Assembly: GCF_030272615.1 (NCBI RefSeq)
Contig: NC_081412.1
Coordinates: forward strand, 139,130,747 to 139,194,746
Source of the DNA: Cryptomeria japonica
Lineage: Eukaryota; Streptophyta; Pinopsida; Cupressales; Cupressaceae
Direction of reading: 5' to 3'
DNA length: 64,000 nucleotides
A program made the translations under genes and the position numbers. Each line of letters begins with the position of its first letter. Position 1 is the first letter of the stretch. This document shows, piece after piece, positions 31,670 to 45,668 of the stretch. The notes beneath the pieces were generated by a model that did not search any database, had not been told where the DNA came from, and was given only the letters and a program-made list of their open reading frames with translations.

Positions 31670-33570
31670 ACTTCATGTGGTTTGACATGCTTTGATAATT
31701 TGTTGCGTGAATCCTCCCAATTCTTGATAATTGGACATGTTGATTTGATACACATCTACCTCCATCATGCAAGCAAGATTAGCTAAAGAATCTATTGTTG
31801 AGTTCGCTTCTCTATAGCAGTGTGATATTGTGACCGATAAGAAGTCATCTAGGAGTTTCCAAATTGGCATTAATATATAAGTAATACTTCAAATTATTCA
31901 TCTTCCTATTTCAACAGGCATTTATGGTGTTTGATGAATCCCATTCAATGTGAATGTTTTTTTATCTGCATTGAATGTGCAACTTTAACTCCAGCCAGGA
32001 GACTATGTGCCTCTACTATGTTATTTGTTCCCATAGGCAATTTCAAGGATAAACCTTTCAAAATACCTCCCCATTCATTTTGAATCACACATCTTATATT
32101 CCTAGGTTATCTTTTGATGCACCATCAAAATTTAGTCTGATAAAATTTGGAGGTAGAGGTTTCCATTTGGTTATAATTCTGTTAGGCTTCTTGACATTAA
32201 TACATGTACCTTGGTTTAGAACACTAATCCTTCAATTATATATTTTCCTAGTTTGAAAAGTAGTGATTAACATTTGTTTTCCTTAAAACATTCAACATCA
32301 CTACTTCTGAAATGTTCTTCTCTAGTTTATAAAGGAAAGTTTCCATGTTTGAAATTTTTTTCTAAAGATTCTTCTATTACGTTCCAACCATATGCTCCAA
32401 ACTTTTAATGTTGGAATCACTACACACAAGGCATAAAAAATAGATCCTTTGTATATTAATGGTCAGCTCTAGAATAGATCCAACAAAGTATTTGGGAGTG
32501 GGGAGCTCTAGTGATTTTTTTTTTTAATCTAAAGTCAACATTTTTTGTGCATAAGTGTAGTTCAAAAGAAGGTGGTCCACTGACTCCTGACAAGTACCAC
32601 AAAGAATGTAATTGAAAGGTTGACTATAATAATCCTAGAGAGTCTACTTCTAGTGAAGATCCATTTGTGAAGAATGGGCCAAGAAAAAAAGCCTGATCTT
32701 GTGAAAATTGATAAATTCCAACAAATTTAATAAGGCCATTTTCCTAGCTGAATTCTTTCTTCATATGTCAGGGATTTGTACCCCTGTTTGACATTATACT
32801 GGCCTGATTTTGATGGAGCCCAAAAATATCTGTCTTCACAATATGAAAGGATGACAATTATTTTGTCAAGTATTGACTGGAGAGTCTTCTTCTAATGTTG
32901 AGGGAATGGTAGATTATGGAAATTTCTCCATGAAACATTGGATCTAAAGTTTATATTATCAACTACCACATAGTCTTTAAATTTCATTCTCCAAACATCT
33001 CTTTGACAATCTTGTACCTCTTGTAGACCCTCAATTGTGGTTAAGGTAGGATTCCCATTTCATGAATCTTCCCAAATCTGAACCTTTTATCCATTATCAA
33101 TAGTCCATGATAAATAGGGGGAGATGATATCTCAACATGTGATAATGAAATTCCACAGTTTTGATCCATCCAATGGGTTCAAATCTAGAGTCAAGATTCT
33201 TATCAGGGAGTTTGAGTCAAGATATTTAGCCCTCATAATTCTACTACAATTCGTGAATATAACTTCCATATTAATTTTGCACCTAGAGCTAAATTTCTCA
33301 TTTCCAAATTCTGCAAACCAGCTCCTCCAAATAATTTATCTTTGCATAGTTTTTCCCAAGACACGAGGTTTTTTTCTGGTATTATCTAAATTGCATTTTC
33401 AAAAGAACTGTTTGGTTTCTTTGACTATGTCCTCATGGAACCCTTTGGGCATTTTGAGCACTAACAAGTAGTAGTTAGGAATGGTCCTATTCACAAATAT
33501 TATCATTGACATTTCTCACCATTTCTCTGAACCATTAACTGTCAAAATTACCTCTATCAATCTGCATTAT
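31670..33570 (-). pseudogene. LINE relic: C-terminal RT, zf-RVT and RNase H-like region
   Basis: The minus strand, read through many stops and shifts, shows the order of a plant LINE C-terminus: TIPNYYLLVLKMPKGFH near 33480 (usually IPIYYLSLFKMP), a KLWNF...WTIDNG...IWED region, a zinc-finger RVT segment with CGTCQESVDHLLLN near 32590, and IRLNFDGASKDNLG near 32130 followed by SHCYREANSTIDSLANLAC (31870-31673), an RNase H-like domain. It is in the same orientation as the LINE at 23325-26035 but carries different domains, and cannot be shown to be the same insertion. Confidence 0.75.
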
Positions 33571-33736
33571 GTAACCATGAAAAAACTAAAATATTTGAGG
33601 TACTTTATCATGCAAAAAAAAGGGCTACACTTATGGAATAAATCATGTTTATAATCAATGTAACCTCCATCATTAGTCATATCTCTGTTATGTTCCACTA
33701 AATGGCGTCCTAGATGGACTAAAAAACTAAAAGCAT
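33571..33736. other. No feature recognised
   Basis: Short AT-rich gap between the LINE relic and the gag relic. Confidence 0.4.
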
Positions 33737-35772
33737 TCATATGTAATCACATGGTTGGCATAATGAATACTTCATCATTAATTCGCACATTACACATAAA
33801 GCCTTCATAAAAAATTTGTTGCACATCTTGCAAATAACTTTTAGGTGCGAGAAAAAGAAAACATTCATCCAATGGCACTCTGAACCATTGGACATCATAA
33901 CATTAGTTTCATCTAAATAATCTATCTTAAACATATCATTACATTCTTCGTCGTCCTGCAAGGATAACCAATGTACATCATTAACATTTACACAGTCAAG
34001 AGGCAAATGATTGTCATGCAAAGCTTCAACTTCATCAACATCCACAAATGCATGAATGCATCCATCTTTGGTTCAGTTACAAAATCTAATTTATTTCTTA
34101 AACCACCACTCATCTCCACATGGAAAACTTCATAAGAAAAGTCACACAATTCAAAAAATAATTCATTATGAAGGTCTTTATGTAAATTTTTAAAATCATG
34201 ACCATAAATGTACAAATATTCATAGTTCACATTAGTCTCCTTTGCATCAATGTGAAACTCAGAATCTGCATCAGTCCTAATTTCTTCATATCCTTCATGT
34301 TCAAATGATTTCACAACTTCATGTGCATTATCAATTGGTAAGTGTGTTGATCGACATGCATCTTTATTATCTTCCATGCCAATGTATTTCTAATTTAAAA
34401 CAATCGTACGTATTTCCATGTCATGAACATGATCACTGTCAACAAGGAAGCAATCATACTCAACATCATTTCTCATTTCATTGTCTATTTGTTCCCCATA
34501 TAAGTATGAAATTTCTACCATATCAATGCATTCTAAAATTAGATGGTTTGTGACACTTTCAAATTCTTTGATAGCTTCAACTAGTATTGATGTTGATTCC
34601 TCACCCATATTATTACCACAGTGCATAGTTTAACTAATTAAAAGTGAAAATAAATTGTCCTTGACATGCATGTCAATATCATTCTCATATGGAATAAACA
34701 ACTCCCAACTATTCTTCATATAATCCATTTGAGCTCCAAAATAACAATCAGCTTGATCCATATCACGAGTAGAAGGTATACAAGAAGGTTCAATGTTGCC
34801 ATATCCAACATTGGCAAAGCTATAAACAACAATAACACTACAATTAGGATCATATGAATCATATCCACTCATATATGAATTTATCATCTCATTAACACTC
34901 ACATTATTGAACTCCACTTGGATTTTTTATATTACACAGTTGCAACCTAACTTATGTTATGCTCTCATCACCAGGACAACTATCAATTCCATTAGCTGAT
35001 GCAATATACGAAGGGTCTGGAAATTATTTTGTCTCTTCACCAACTGTCATAACAAGGCATGAGTTGATGCATCTCCATCTCTTCACCATACATTGTGTTT
35101 AGTTTTCCATGAATGCAATTCTCAAATGTATACATCATATTAACTGGTTGATCATAAACATTTTCGATATCAACCTGAGATGTAATTTGATTTTCAAAAA
35201 TATTATTTTCACTCACATACATTGTAGATCACTATTTAGCTCATACCCAACAATGAGGCCATCATTAACAGCATTATGTGATTTGACAATGTTTGCACAA
35301 TCATATCTAATCTTGTCAATGATCTCAATTCATTCACATACCTGACCAAGACTAGTGGGTTTCAATTCGTTAGACAATGAACTCAAACCCAATTCATATA
35401 TTTCAATATACAAGTCAATGCATACAACTTCTCGAGGCTTGCAACCATTAGGAATATTCAATATGACATCTAGAATCTTGCAAACAAATTGTATGCTGTT
35501 TCATCTTTCTATCTCCTCATGTTAAACAAATCTCGAACATTAATCATAGGATCAACATTATAAAAAAATAACTCATGTTCAACTTGAGGATCAATGTAAT
35601 CAACATGATTGGTTGGTGCACAAATAGGATCAGCAGAAGTATATTCATTTTGAACAACATTTCTGTTACCCGATTTACATTTCTCACTTGCATAGGGTGT
35701 TCTAGGACAACCAACACTTACAGACAAATAACCTTCAGGAATTTCATATTCAATGTTGTTTTCAACGTCCAT
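33737..35772 (-). pseudogene. Acidic reading region downstream of the gypsy-type gag
   Basis: Successive minus-strand frames (35772-35509, 34917-34630, 34626-34390, 34377-33988, 34045-33737) encode Asp/Glu/Asn/Tyr/His-rich sequence such as MHCGNNMGEESTSILVEAI. Stops and shifts separate them. No protease, RT or integrase motif was found, so this is either the linker part of a large gag polyprotein or unrelated decayed sequence. Confidence 0.4.
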
Positions 35773-36290
35773 AGTTGTCCAATAATCCTGATAGGATTAT
35801 TATCGTTTAACAGGAAATTCATTTTCTTTTCAAAAGCACCCAAGCAAACAATCAAAGACATTGAATCATTTGGTCTTATAACTTGAGGAATATCCCTTAA
35901 TGTCTTTGAAAGCCTTAAGGTAAAAGCTGGGACCAATTCAACCTCTTCTTTCTGGATATCCATGAATTCGCTGATCACTGAAATTACATCATTCCTTTCG
36001 CCAAATTTCTTAGTGAACACTAACATAAACTCTTTCCATAAATTGATTGAACATGCTAGCAAATCTAAGAACCAATCTTTGGCATCACCCTTTAGAGATT
36101 GAACAAAAAATTTCATGACTACATCTTTGGCATCTATCTCATAATCTCCCATTAGATCATTGAATTCTTATAGATGTTTGTTTTCTAACTCAGAAATTTT
36201 TCCATAAAATTTTGGTAATCTCACGAGGGACACAATTTGGAAAACCATAAACATTAGTGAAATATAATTCTGTATACCTTATAGTAGAGA
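35718..36290 (-). pseudogene. Ty3-gypsy-type gag (retrotrans_gag) relic
   Basis: Minus strand: LPKFYGKISELENKHL near 36215, then VVMKFFVQSLKGDAKDWFLD, LWKEFMLVFTKKFGER, EFMDIQKEEVELVPAFTLRL. This is the standard pattern of the plant gypsy retrotransposon gag domain (F..SL.G.A..W, then W.EF...F..+F). One stop lies near the start. LTRs, primer site and pol were not found around it, so it is an isolated remnant. Confidence 0.75.
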
Positions 36291-37857
36291 AAGTTATTTT
36301 TTATGGACACAACTAGGATTGTATGTGACATTTGAAAACATATAGGGATGTATAGGCTAATGGTACATTTTGCTAAACTTTTCATCAAGATTTCACCATC
36401 CTAACAACTATATACTCATAACTTTATCTCCTCCTTTCAATGAGACCTCAAGCATTTACAATTCATATTCCTATCTCAGTTATGCTTAAGATCTCTTTTA
36501 GTGAGCTTATTTAAAAACCATGCATACTTCATTACAATATAATGGCTACCATTTATAATATAGAATCATATAGGCCTCCCTATTCTAAATCCCTTTCACC
36601 TAGTGCTACTTTTCAGTTAATAAGGGAACTAACTCATTGTTAGAGCTTTCACAATTTGTCTTCATATAAAATAGCAATTCTCCTGGAAAACTGAAACACA
36701 TAGAACTCCTGGAGTAATGTCGCAGTTGCTACAATTCCTATTTCCCTAACTGGAAACTTAGTAAGTTTGGAATCTTCTTCATGTTATTTCTCACAGAGTT
36801 GCCAACTCTATTCAATAAGGACAAAATTTTCAAGAACCTGGAAAACAACTTAGAAATTACTTTCATCCTGGGTTCATTCCATCAGCAGAGCCACTTTGTA
36901 ACTTCATCAAGCATTCTACAACAAAAACTCTCCAGAGGGCTGGAGTATTTCAATATTTGAAACAAAGGTTTGGATTTTTCAAATTTTAGACTCTTTCCAA
37001 ATAGATATGTCACTATCTTCTTAGAGTCGTCAATTTGTCGGTTCCCAAATTAACTGGTCATAAACTCTAAAAGTTTGTCATCTCTTATGCTCAAGTTTAA
37101 TGCAGTAATTGACCAACAAATAAGAGATTTATTCAACACCCATCTCTCCCTACACTTCAAGCTCTGCAAAACCTAAGTGGGTGACCTTTGGTGCTGTATC
37201 ATTTTCAGATATTACAAGGTACAAATGATGCAAAAGAAAATAAGATTTTCACACAATCTATGAGGATTGAAAAGATTTGGCATGAATTCTGACAAATACT
37301 CTAAAAAATAATTTAACCTCGGCAGGAAATGAAAAAGAAAAGAATAAAAATAAGAAAGTAAAGGCTTATTTTTAGATTTAAATCTTGATTCCTTCCAAGG
37401 CTTGCACGTAAGAACTAACCAAAGTAGTTCTGATAACATAAACATAAATTCAATGGTCTTAAAAACATCAATGCTTTATAGTAATGAAACCACTCATGGA
37501 CATATTATTAATATTCTTTCAAATCCTTACAAAATAATAATATTCCCAACATTTAAATGAAAGAAAAGTTTAACCTACTTTTTGAATAGAAGCCATCAAC
37601 TAAACTAAAATCTCATTGCAAAAACTGCAAAATGAAAACTATGATAATCCTTAATTGTTTAGATTAAAAATACATTGTAGTATATACAAGAGACATTAAC
37701 CATATGACATACATCTTCCTAAACTGCAAATTGAATCCACTTGTCATTTTCAAGGAAAATATTACAATGTTTTTCTTGAACTTCTAAGAGGTGCCTAACC
37801 CTGGACTAGCTTCCCTATACAAGAATTTACAAAAAACAAAAACTTGGATTCTAGAAT
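36291..37857. other. AT-rich DNA, nothing recognised
   Basis: 1.6 kb with no protein-like frame or paired repeat; ends at the left boundary of element D. Confidence 0.5.
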
Positions 37858-39867
37858 TGTTAAAAACACCCCAAGACTAAGAGGAGGGGTGGTGAATTAG
37901 TCTTAATCAAATCTTAAAAATTTATAGCACAATTTTAATTCCAAAACACCTTAAACTGATTAGAAACAATGAAAGATGAAATAGTGGATACACATGCACA
38001 AAATAACACAAGGATTACATGGAAAATGTAAGAAGGAAAAAACCACGATGAGAGTTAACTCACACTATATGAAACAAATATTATGATGTTTGTTTTAGGC
38101 ACACTGCCAAGGAGGAATTATAGGTTGAGGTTCACTACCTTAGAGCAAGATATAAGGGACTTACAGGTTGAGACACACCTCCTTAGAGAAATACATGGAG
38201 ATAATTTGAATTATAAATTATATGCCTTCAACATCACAACCTCCAATAGTCTCCTTTGAATGTAGCTAGTCTTGACACATTGCCTCAAACAACCATTAGG
38301 AAATTTAGCTCCAATACTTCTACCACACACACTTACTACTTCACATTTGCATATTTCACATTCCAATTTGATCCACACACTTTGCAATTGATTTGATCTT
38401 CTTTATATGCCATTCACATCATCTTAAAACATCAATTAAGTCGGCTAGAATAGGGCGCAAGAAATGATCTCACAAGGTCGGCCGTAAAACATAATTGTAG
38501 TGAAAGTGGTCCTATCCAAGAGATAAAGAGGACCTAAAACATCTTAAAAAATCACCCAATGTATTCCTAAACATCACACACATTGTTGAACATCCTCCAA
38601 GGTCAACAATAGGCTAATGTGACGACAAAACATGTAACACATAACTAGTCGGCCCCAAAACACCTTCTCCAAATAAATTCTCACAATGTGGACCCCCACA
38701 ATACCTAGTGAGACCCAAATACAACCCAACACATCTTCCAATGCTGGTGGAGACCCCCAAAGATGCACTATAAGAAAGAGAACAAGCCTTGTCGGCTAGA
38801 TAACTGCAAATTAACCTCAAAACCAACACCAATCCAAATGCAATACCAAACAAACCATCCAACATCATGCAAACCACATAGAGACATTCCATGAACCCTC
38901 AATAATATCCTTATACACTTCTTTCATAATGTCATGCCAAAACAAGCTAGTAAAAACCAAATTGACATAGAAACACAATCATGAGATAAACATTGACAAA
39001 AACACTTCCAGAACATTTCATCACCTGGAATCTAAATAGAGACACTACACAAACATATAAGCATGTCCTCCAAGCTACAACAATAGGAACAACAATTTGA
39101 AGCTGTTTGGAGCATTCTCCAGACCATTCAAGACACTACCAACATACTATCATCACCAAAGAACATTAGTTGTAACACCAAGGAATTGAAAGGATAGTAG
39201 TACAACATCCATATATAGCATAGTCATTATATCCAAGACTGCAAGATTATATCTACAAATGTTGAGGAATGTGGAGCATTCTTCTAGAAGTTATCATCAA
39301 CACATTTCTAAAATTTCACTCTTAATCAATTTCGGACACCAAAATAACATTTTCTTTACTTGAGAGTAATAAAGGAGATATTACAATATCTTGTAGTTTG
39401 CACAAGATCCTATGGAAAACATTACTTCATCATTATGGTTCTAATCTTGAATCATCATGATATCATTTCTACAATTAATCATGAGCATCATCATCATCAT
39501 TATTTTCCAACATATCAACATCATCACCACAACATACTAAGTGTAGACATCAACACCAAGAAGGTAGACATCCACAACAAAAAACCTCTTTTAACTTCAC
39601 AATGCATCAATGATCATAAATTGCAACACAACATATCAGTAACAAAAAATTTCAACAACATGTACTTTCATCAGCAAAGGGTTGACATCAATGGACATCA
39701 TCATACTTGTACTAACAACAATCTCCAATATATTCCTCAACATTGAGCCAATAATCTCTCTGCAACTTGACAATCACAACATGGAGTATGTCATGATATA
39801 ATCTAACAACATCAAGATCATCAACATACAAACTAACGGTTGACATCAATGACAACATATTCCAACA
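37858..39867 (-). repeat. LTR of element D (3' LTR on the minus strand)
   Basis: 2010 bp; in element orientation starts TGTTGGAATATGTTGTC and ends TTTTTAACA. Minus-strand TATAAA-type box near 38402-38408. Contains CAT/CATCAT-rich stretches near 39488. Shared 16-bp box at 39844-39859. Confidence 0.88.
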
Positions 39868-39880
39868 ATCTCCCCATTTG
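39868..39880 (-). other. Polypurine tract of element D
   Basis: CAAATGGGGAGAT on the minus strand adjoining the 3' LTR. Confidence 0.75.
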
Positions 39881-40429
39881 TCATTGATGGAAACACTCAC
39901 ACAAGTCAAGACTTTCCCTCCCCCTTTAACATCAAGGAAAAAGGTCATAGGTCTTGCACCATACTTTACACCTACATTCCCTTATTTTTGCATTTTTTTC
40001 TCTTACTATTAGCAATGTCCAACAACTGCCTACTCCCCCTAAGATCAGCAACCAAACAACATCCTACTCCCCCTGATGAGTAGACAACATCAATCTGGGA
40101 GACAAAATATATATCTTGAATCTCCCCCTAGATAGATGCACCAACATATGTATCTAGTTTGAAAGAGGGGCAATAACCTCAAGCTTATGCTGGAGATACA
40201 CAAATGTATCCTTTGAAAGAGTCTTTGTGAAAATATTTACAACTTGATCCTTTGTGAAAATATGACTTCTTTCACTACAACCTTCTCTCTTAGGAAATGA
40301 TACTGAATTGAGATGTATTAAGTCCTTGAGTGCTTTACTAAATTCTTGAAATGTTTATAGAACAAGTATTATACGCATGATAGGAATAGGCTCATCAAGC
40401 ATTACCTTGATATCCTTCAATGTTTGCTT

Positions 40430-43400
40430 CATCCACATTACTTGAGTGCAACAAGATGCTATAGTAGTATACTCTACTTTTTCTATTCATAAAGACACTG
40501 AATCTTTCTTCTTAGTTAATTAAGAGACCAATTTGTCTCCCAAAAAAATGCACTAGTAACAATGGTACTTATTCTAGCATCCACAGAACCAACCCGATCA
40601 CTATTAGTACAATCCTTCAAAGAAAAATCATCATCCTTCTTATACCACAAACCATAATCTGGAGTCCCCTTCAAATATCTGAATATTCTTTTGACAACCT
40701 TCTCATGAGATTTCTTAGGGTTACCTTGATATCTAGCAACTAGACATATTGCATGCATAATGCCAAGCCTAGAAGTAGTCAAATACAATAATCCTCCAAT
40801 CATAGACCTATAAATATTTTTACCAACTCTCAGAGATTCCTCATCCTTTCTCAAATGACAACCAGTAGCCATGGGGGTACACAGTGATTTAAAATCCTCC
40901 ATACCAAACTTCTTCAACATTTCTTTGGCATACATAGCTTGTGAAATAAAGATACAATCTTCTCGCTGAGTACCTTGAAGTCCAAGAAATGACAACATGC
41001 CAACCATAGACATCTCAAACTCTTTCTACATCTCTTTATCAAATTTATTACACAACATCATCTCTACCAAATATAATGTCATCAACATATATAACAAATA
41101 TAAAAAATATCCTCTTTTTTAATCTTATTATAAAGATTATTATCTGTGGTGCCTTTCTTGAAACCTTAATGTAGTAAGTACTTTTCCAACCTTGGATACC
41201 AGTCCCTAGGGGCTTTCTTGAGACCATACAAGGCCTTTTTGAGTCTACACACCATATCTAGATCTTCTGATAGTTGAAAACCACCAAGCTACTCTATGTA
41301 GGCTTCTTCCTCTAGATCACCATTCAAGAAAGATGACTTGACATCCATCTAATATACTTAATTTTTTTGTGAGCTGCAAAGGCAAGAAACATCTTGATAG
41401 CCTCCAACCTTTCCATCAAAGAAAATGCATCCTCAAAATCTATACATTCCACTTGTGAATATCCTTTGCACACTAGCCTTGCCTTGTTTCTTGTTACTTC
41501 TCCTTCCTCATTCAACTTGTTATGAAACACCCACTTTGTCACCAAGACATTCTTGTTTGTGGGTCTAGGGATTGATTCCCATGCTTAATTCTTCTCAATC
41601 TGATTAAGCTCTTCTTCCATTTCTTTTATCCATCCTTCATCCATGCAAGCAGTAGAAAATTTATTTGTATTTACCTTTGGAAGGAGACAAAGGTTCACTT
41701 TCTCACTTTCTTTTGCAAGTCTTCTCCTAGTCTTCACTCCTTCATTATTATCACCAATTATCTAATCTTTTGAAATATTCTTTTAAACATACATTGTTGG
41801 AGTCTTAGAGGCCTTTTCGATTCATTTTCCTCTATTTTTTTTCCTTCTTTGTCTTCATCTTCATCTTCTTCAATGTAGGGAGATCTTTTTGATATGTAGT
41901 CCTTAGGTTATTGTGTAGTCTGATTCCAATCATCATCTAATCTGACATTTGGTCTTTCAACCACCTTCTTAAATCTATTGTTGTAACATCTCCAGACATT
42001 ACTTCTTATTAAGTATCCAACGAAGATTCCTTCATCACTTCTTTAGTAAAACTTTCCAAGTTCTTCATTTCTTTCGATATAACATTTTACTTTCAAAAAT
42101 TCTAAAATACTTGACTATTGTAGGTCTCCCATGCCACAATTCATAAGGGGTCTTAAAGTTATCGATCCTCACCTGCACCCCATTAAGAATTTAGACAAAA
42201 GTACATGTACTACATCTTCCCACTAAACATAAAACAAATTAGCATCTTTTAAAATTATTCAAGCCATCTCTTGAATAGTCCTATTTTTCCTTTTAGCTAC
42301 CCCATTTTGCTGAGGGGTCCTAGGATCAAATATATGTCTCCTAATACCATGATCTTCACAAATATTTGCAAACTCAATTGTATCTATCACATTCTCAACC
42401 ATAGATTTAAAAGATTTAAACTTTTTTTAGGGCTTTTTATTTTTCTCTCAAAAATGTAGCTTATATCATTCTAGAATAATCATCAATAAGAAACATAAAG
42501 TACCTTTCACCATTAAGTCCTCTTGTCCTGGTTGGTCTAAATAAGTCAGTATATATTAGTTCCAAAGGTTATGTGGTAGAATATTCCTTGTGCTTTAACC
42601 TTATCTTTGTGTGCTTTCACATTTGACATTCATTACATAAATATTTGTTGGTTTGATTATATTTGGCATATTCCTTATTACATGTATAGAGTTGACCCTC
42701 ACTATGTTGTCAAAGTTGATGTGATCCATCCTTTTGTGCCATAACCAATATTCACTAGATCATACCATTAGATGTCCGCTTCCTTTAGCCTCCTTTAGAT
42801 GATAAACATTTGCATCATTCCTTGTTCCTTCTACAATTAGTCTTCCTAAATTGCCTTTTCTAATTTCATAGCCTCTCTCATGAAAATGAGTTTATATCCT
42901 TTACCACACATTTTACTAACACTAAGAAGATTATGTTTCAATTAATTAACATAAAGAACATCCCTTGTCTTGTTCCTTCCATCAATTGTTATTATTCCTT
43001 TTCCACAAATTTGAGCAAACTCTTCACCACCAAACTTTATTGATCCACCATTCCACTTTGTAAGATTGATGAACTTACCTTTGTCACCGGTTATGTGATT
43101 GGAACACCGACTATCAATCACTCAAGCATTTGGTTCCTCTTTACAATGGAAAGTAGTCCATACAATCATTGACCTTTCATCAATTTGCAAGGTACCAAAC
43201 TCCTTACATTTTTCAACATTACCAACTTTCAAAGTCATAAATAGTGTTTCATCATTTGAGTCATTACAATCTTCATCTTCAGATGAATAACTACTCTATT
43301 TGGAATAGAGAATTATTTTGTTTTTCTCTCTCTTATATCTATCTTGTTCTCTCTTATTGTTATCTTCTTTGAAAGGGATTTAGAAGAAAATTGACCAATT

Positions 43401-44200
43401 CTTTCATAATTAAAACATTTGAAAGGTAACTTACCTTTGTATTTTATGGTTCCTTTCTGCAACCTTCTCAAAAGTTTTCTTCCACTTTATCAAGGTCATT
43501 GTCCTATTTAGAATCTTCAACCTCTACTTTCTTGTTGAATTTGAATGCAACTTCCTTCTTAGGGACATCTAGTTCAAACTCTCTCATTTCAAAAGAAGTG
43601 AGAGCACCATATAGTTGGTCCATTGTATATTTTTCAAAAGAAGTGAGAGCACCATATAGTTGGTCCATTGCATATTTATCAAAGTCATTACTTTCCTTAA
43701 TAGCAGAAACTTTAGAACTATAAGATTTAGGAAGAGACCTGAGTACCTTTTCTACAACTTCATCTTCATCCATTTTTCCACCAATACTACTTATTCCATT
43801 TACTACTTCAATTATTTATAATATATTTCTATCAATATTTTCATCTTTTGGCATTCTTAAGTTCTCAAATTTGCATTTCAGGTTTTGAATCTTGTTACTT
43901 TGTCAACTCCTTCATGATGTTGCAAAGTTTCTCTCAAACAAATTTAGCAAAATTGCAGTGTATTACCCTTAGGTTATAAATCTACTAACCTGCCTATGAT
44001 TACATTTATTGCTTTTTTGTTGTTCTCATACAACCTGATCTCATTTGTAGTAGTTGGAGAAGTAGTAGGAAAAGTATAACCATCTTTAACTAAGTTCCAA
44101 ATTTTGAACCCCAAGGAGTTCAAATGTGCTTCCATCCCTAGCTTCCAATAGTATAGTTTGTACCATCAAATTTATGTACATGTAGGATCCATATTGTGCA
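40430..44200 (-). pseudogene. Element D gag-pol (copia), heavily decayed
   Basis: Minus-strand motifs follow copia order: gag C-terminal part at 43773-43504 (VVEKVLRSLPKSYSSKVSAI), protease VIDSRCSNHITGDKGKF near 43110 (DSG changed to DSR), integrase DLFRPTRTRG and FLIDDYSRM near 42540 and RTPQQNGVAKRKNRTIQE at 42330-42270, [16 protein letters not shown] (41540) and RNase H SMIGGLLYLTTSRLGIMHA with RIFRYLKGTPDYGLWY (40800-40640). The RT catalytic VDD region is in a disrupted segment near 41060. Many stops and shifts; non-functional. Confidence 0.85.
43587..43676 (-). repeat. 45-bp tandem duplication in element D gag
   Basis: Two nearly identical 45-base copies that duplicate a 15-residue segment (MDQLYGALTSFEK) in frame. 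Confidence 0.9.
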
Positions 44201-44245
44201 ATCCTAGACCTTCCTCAAGAGGTTAAGCTTCTTCAAAGGATATTG

Positions 44246-44257
44246 GTTGTGATACCA
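44246..44257 (-). other. Primer binding site of element D
   Basis: TGGTATCACAAC on the minus strand, two bases from the LTR; like the iMet site in its first eight bases, diverged after that. Confidence 0.75.
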
Positions 44258-44259
44258 AT

Positions 44260-45668
44260 TGTTAAACACACCCAAAATTGAGAATGGGGGGTTGAATTAG
44301 TCTTGATCAAATCTTAAAACTTTATAACATAATTTTAATACCAAAACAACTTAAACTAATGAACAATAAAAAGATGAAACAGTGAACACACATGCAAAAG
44401 ATAACACCAAATTTAAGTGGAAAACCAAAGAAGCTAAAAACCATGGTGAGTGTTAACTCACACTATATGAAATAAATATTACAATGTTTGTTTTAGGCAC
44501 ACTACCAAGAAAGCTCACTGCTCCATGATGGACTTGTAGGATGAGGTTCTCTACCTCCGAGCAAGATAAAAAGGACTTATAGGATGAGACACACTACCTA
44601 AGGGAAATATATATAGATAATTTGAATTACAAAGTATATGCCTTCAACATCACAACATCTAGTAGTCTTTTTTAAATGTAGTTTCTCTTGACTCATTGCC
44701 GCAAGCAACCACTAGGCAATTCAGGTTCAATACTTCCACCACAAACATTTATTACTTTGCATTTGAATCTTCCACATTCCAATTTGATCCACGCACTTTG
44801 CAATTGATTTGATCTTCTTTATATACCATACACATCATTTTAAATTATCAATTAAGTTGGCTAGAATAGGGGACAAGAAGTGACACCACAAGGTTGGCCA
44901 CAAAACATAATTGTGGTGAAAGAATTCCTATTCAAAAGATAGAGAGGGCCTAAAATATCTTATCACATCATCCAATGTAGTCCCAAACATCACACACACT
45001 AATGCACATCCTCCAAAGTCAAAAATAGGGTAACATGTAGGCAAAATGTGTAGTAAATAATTAGTTGCCCAAAAAACACTTTCTTTAAATGAGTTTTCAC
45101 AATGCAAATCCCCACAATCTATAGTAGGATCTAAATACAACTCAACATGTATTCCAATGTTGGTAGAGACCCCTAGATATGCACTGCAAGTAAGAGAACA
45201 AGCCCTATCGGCTAGATAACTACAATTTGCCCTCAAAACTAACACCAATCCAAATGCAACACCAAACAGATTATCTAACATCAAGTAGACCATGTAGAGG
45301 CATTCCATGAACCTTCAACAACATACTCATACACTTATTTTATGCTATCAAGACAAAAAAAAGTTGGCAAAAACTAAACTAACAAAGAATCATTCATTGC
45401 CAAAGTGAGAAGAAATACACTCATGATATACTCATTGCTAGACACACTTCCAAAATATCATCACCTAAAATTTGAAATGAGACATTAAATAAACATTATA
45501 AGCATGTCCCCCAAGCTACAACAATAGGAAAATCAATATGGAGCAACGTAGAGCATTCTTTGGACTAGTCCTAACCATTTAACATATTGCCAACATGTTA
45601 TTATCACTAGAAAATATAAGATGCAACAATAGGGACTTGAAACGATAGGAGTGCAACATCCATAGAGT
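44260..45668 (-). repeat. LTR of element D (5' LTR), part before the E insertion
   Basis: Aligns with 37858 to about 39203 of the other LTR; minus-strand TATATAAA at 44818-44825. Interrupted by element E; continues at 53112. Confidence 0.87.
45664..45668 (+). repeat. Target site duplication of element E, left copy (AGAGT)
   Basis: Matches AGAGC at 53112-53116 with one substitution. Confidence 0.7.

Noticed and set aside
23325..33570. A single LINE spanning both LINE fragments
   Set aside because: The N-terminal fragment lies at 23325-26035 and the C-terminal one at 31670-33570 on the same strand, which is the wrong order for one minus-strand element; they are treated as two insertions.
39360..39746. 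Plus-strand His/Asn-rich frame of 128 codons
   Set aside because: Lies in the LTR of element D and results from CATCATCAC-type repeats.
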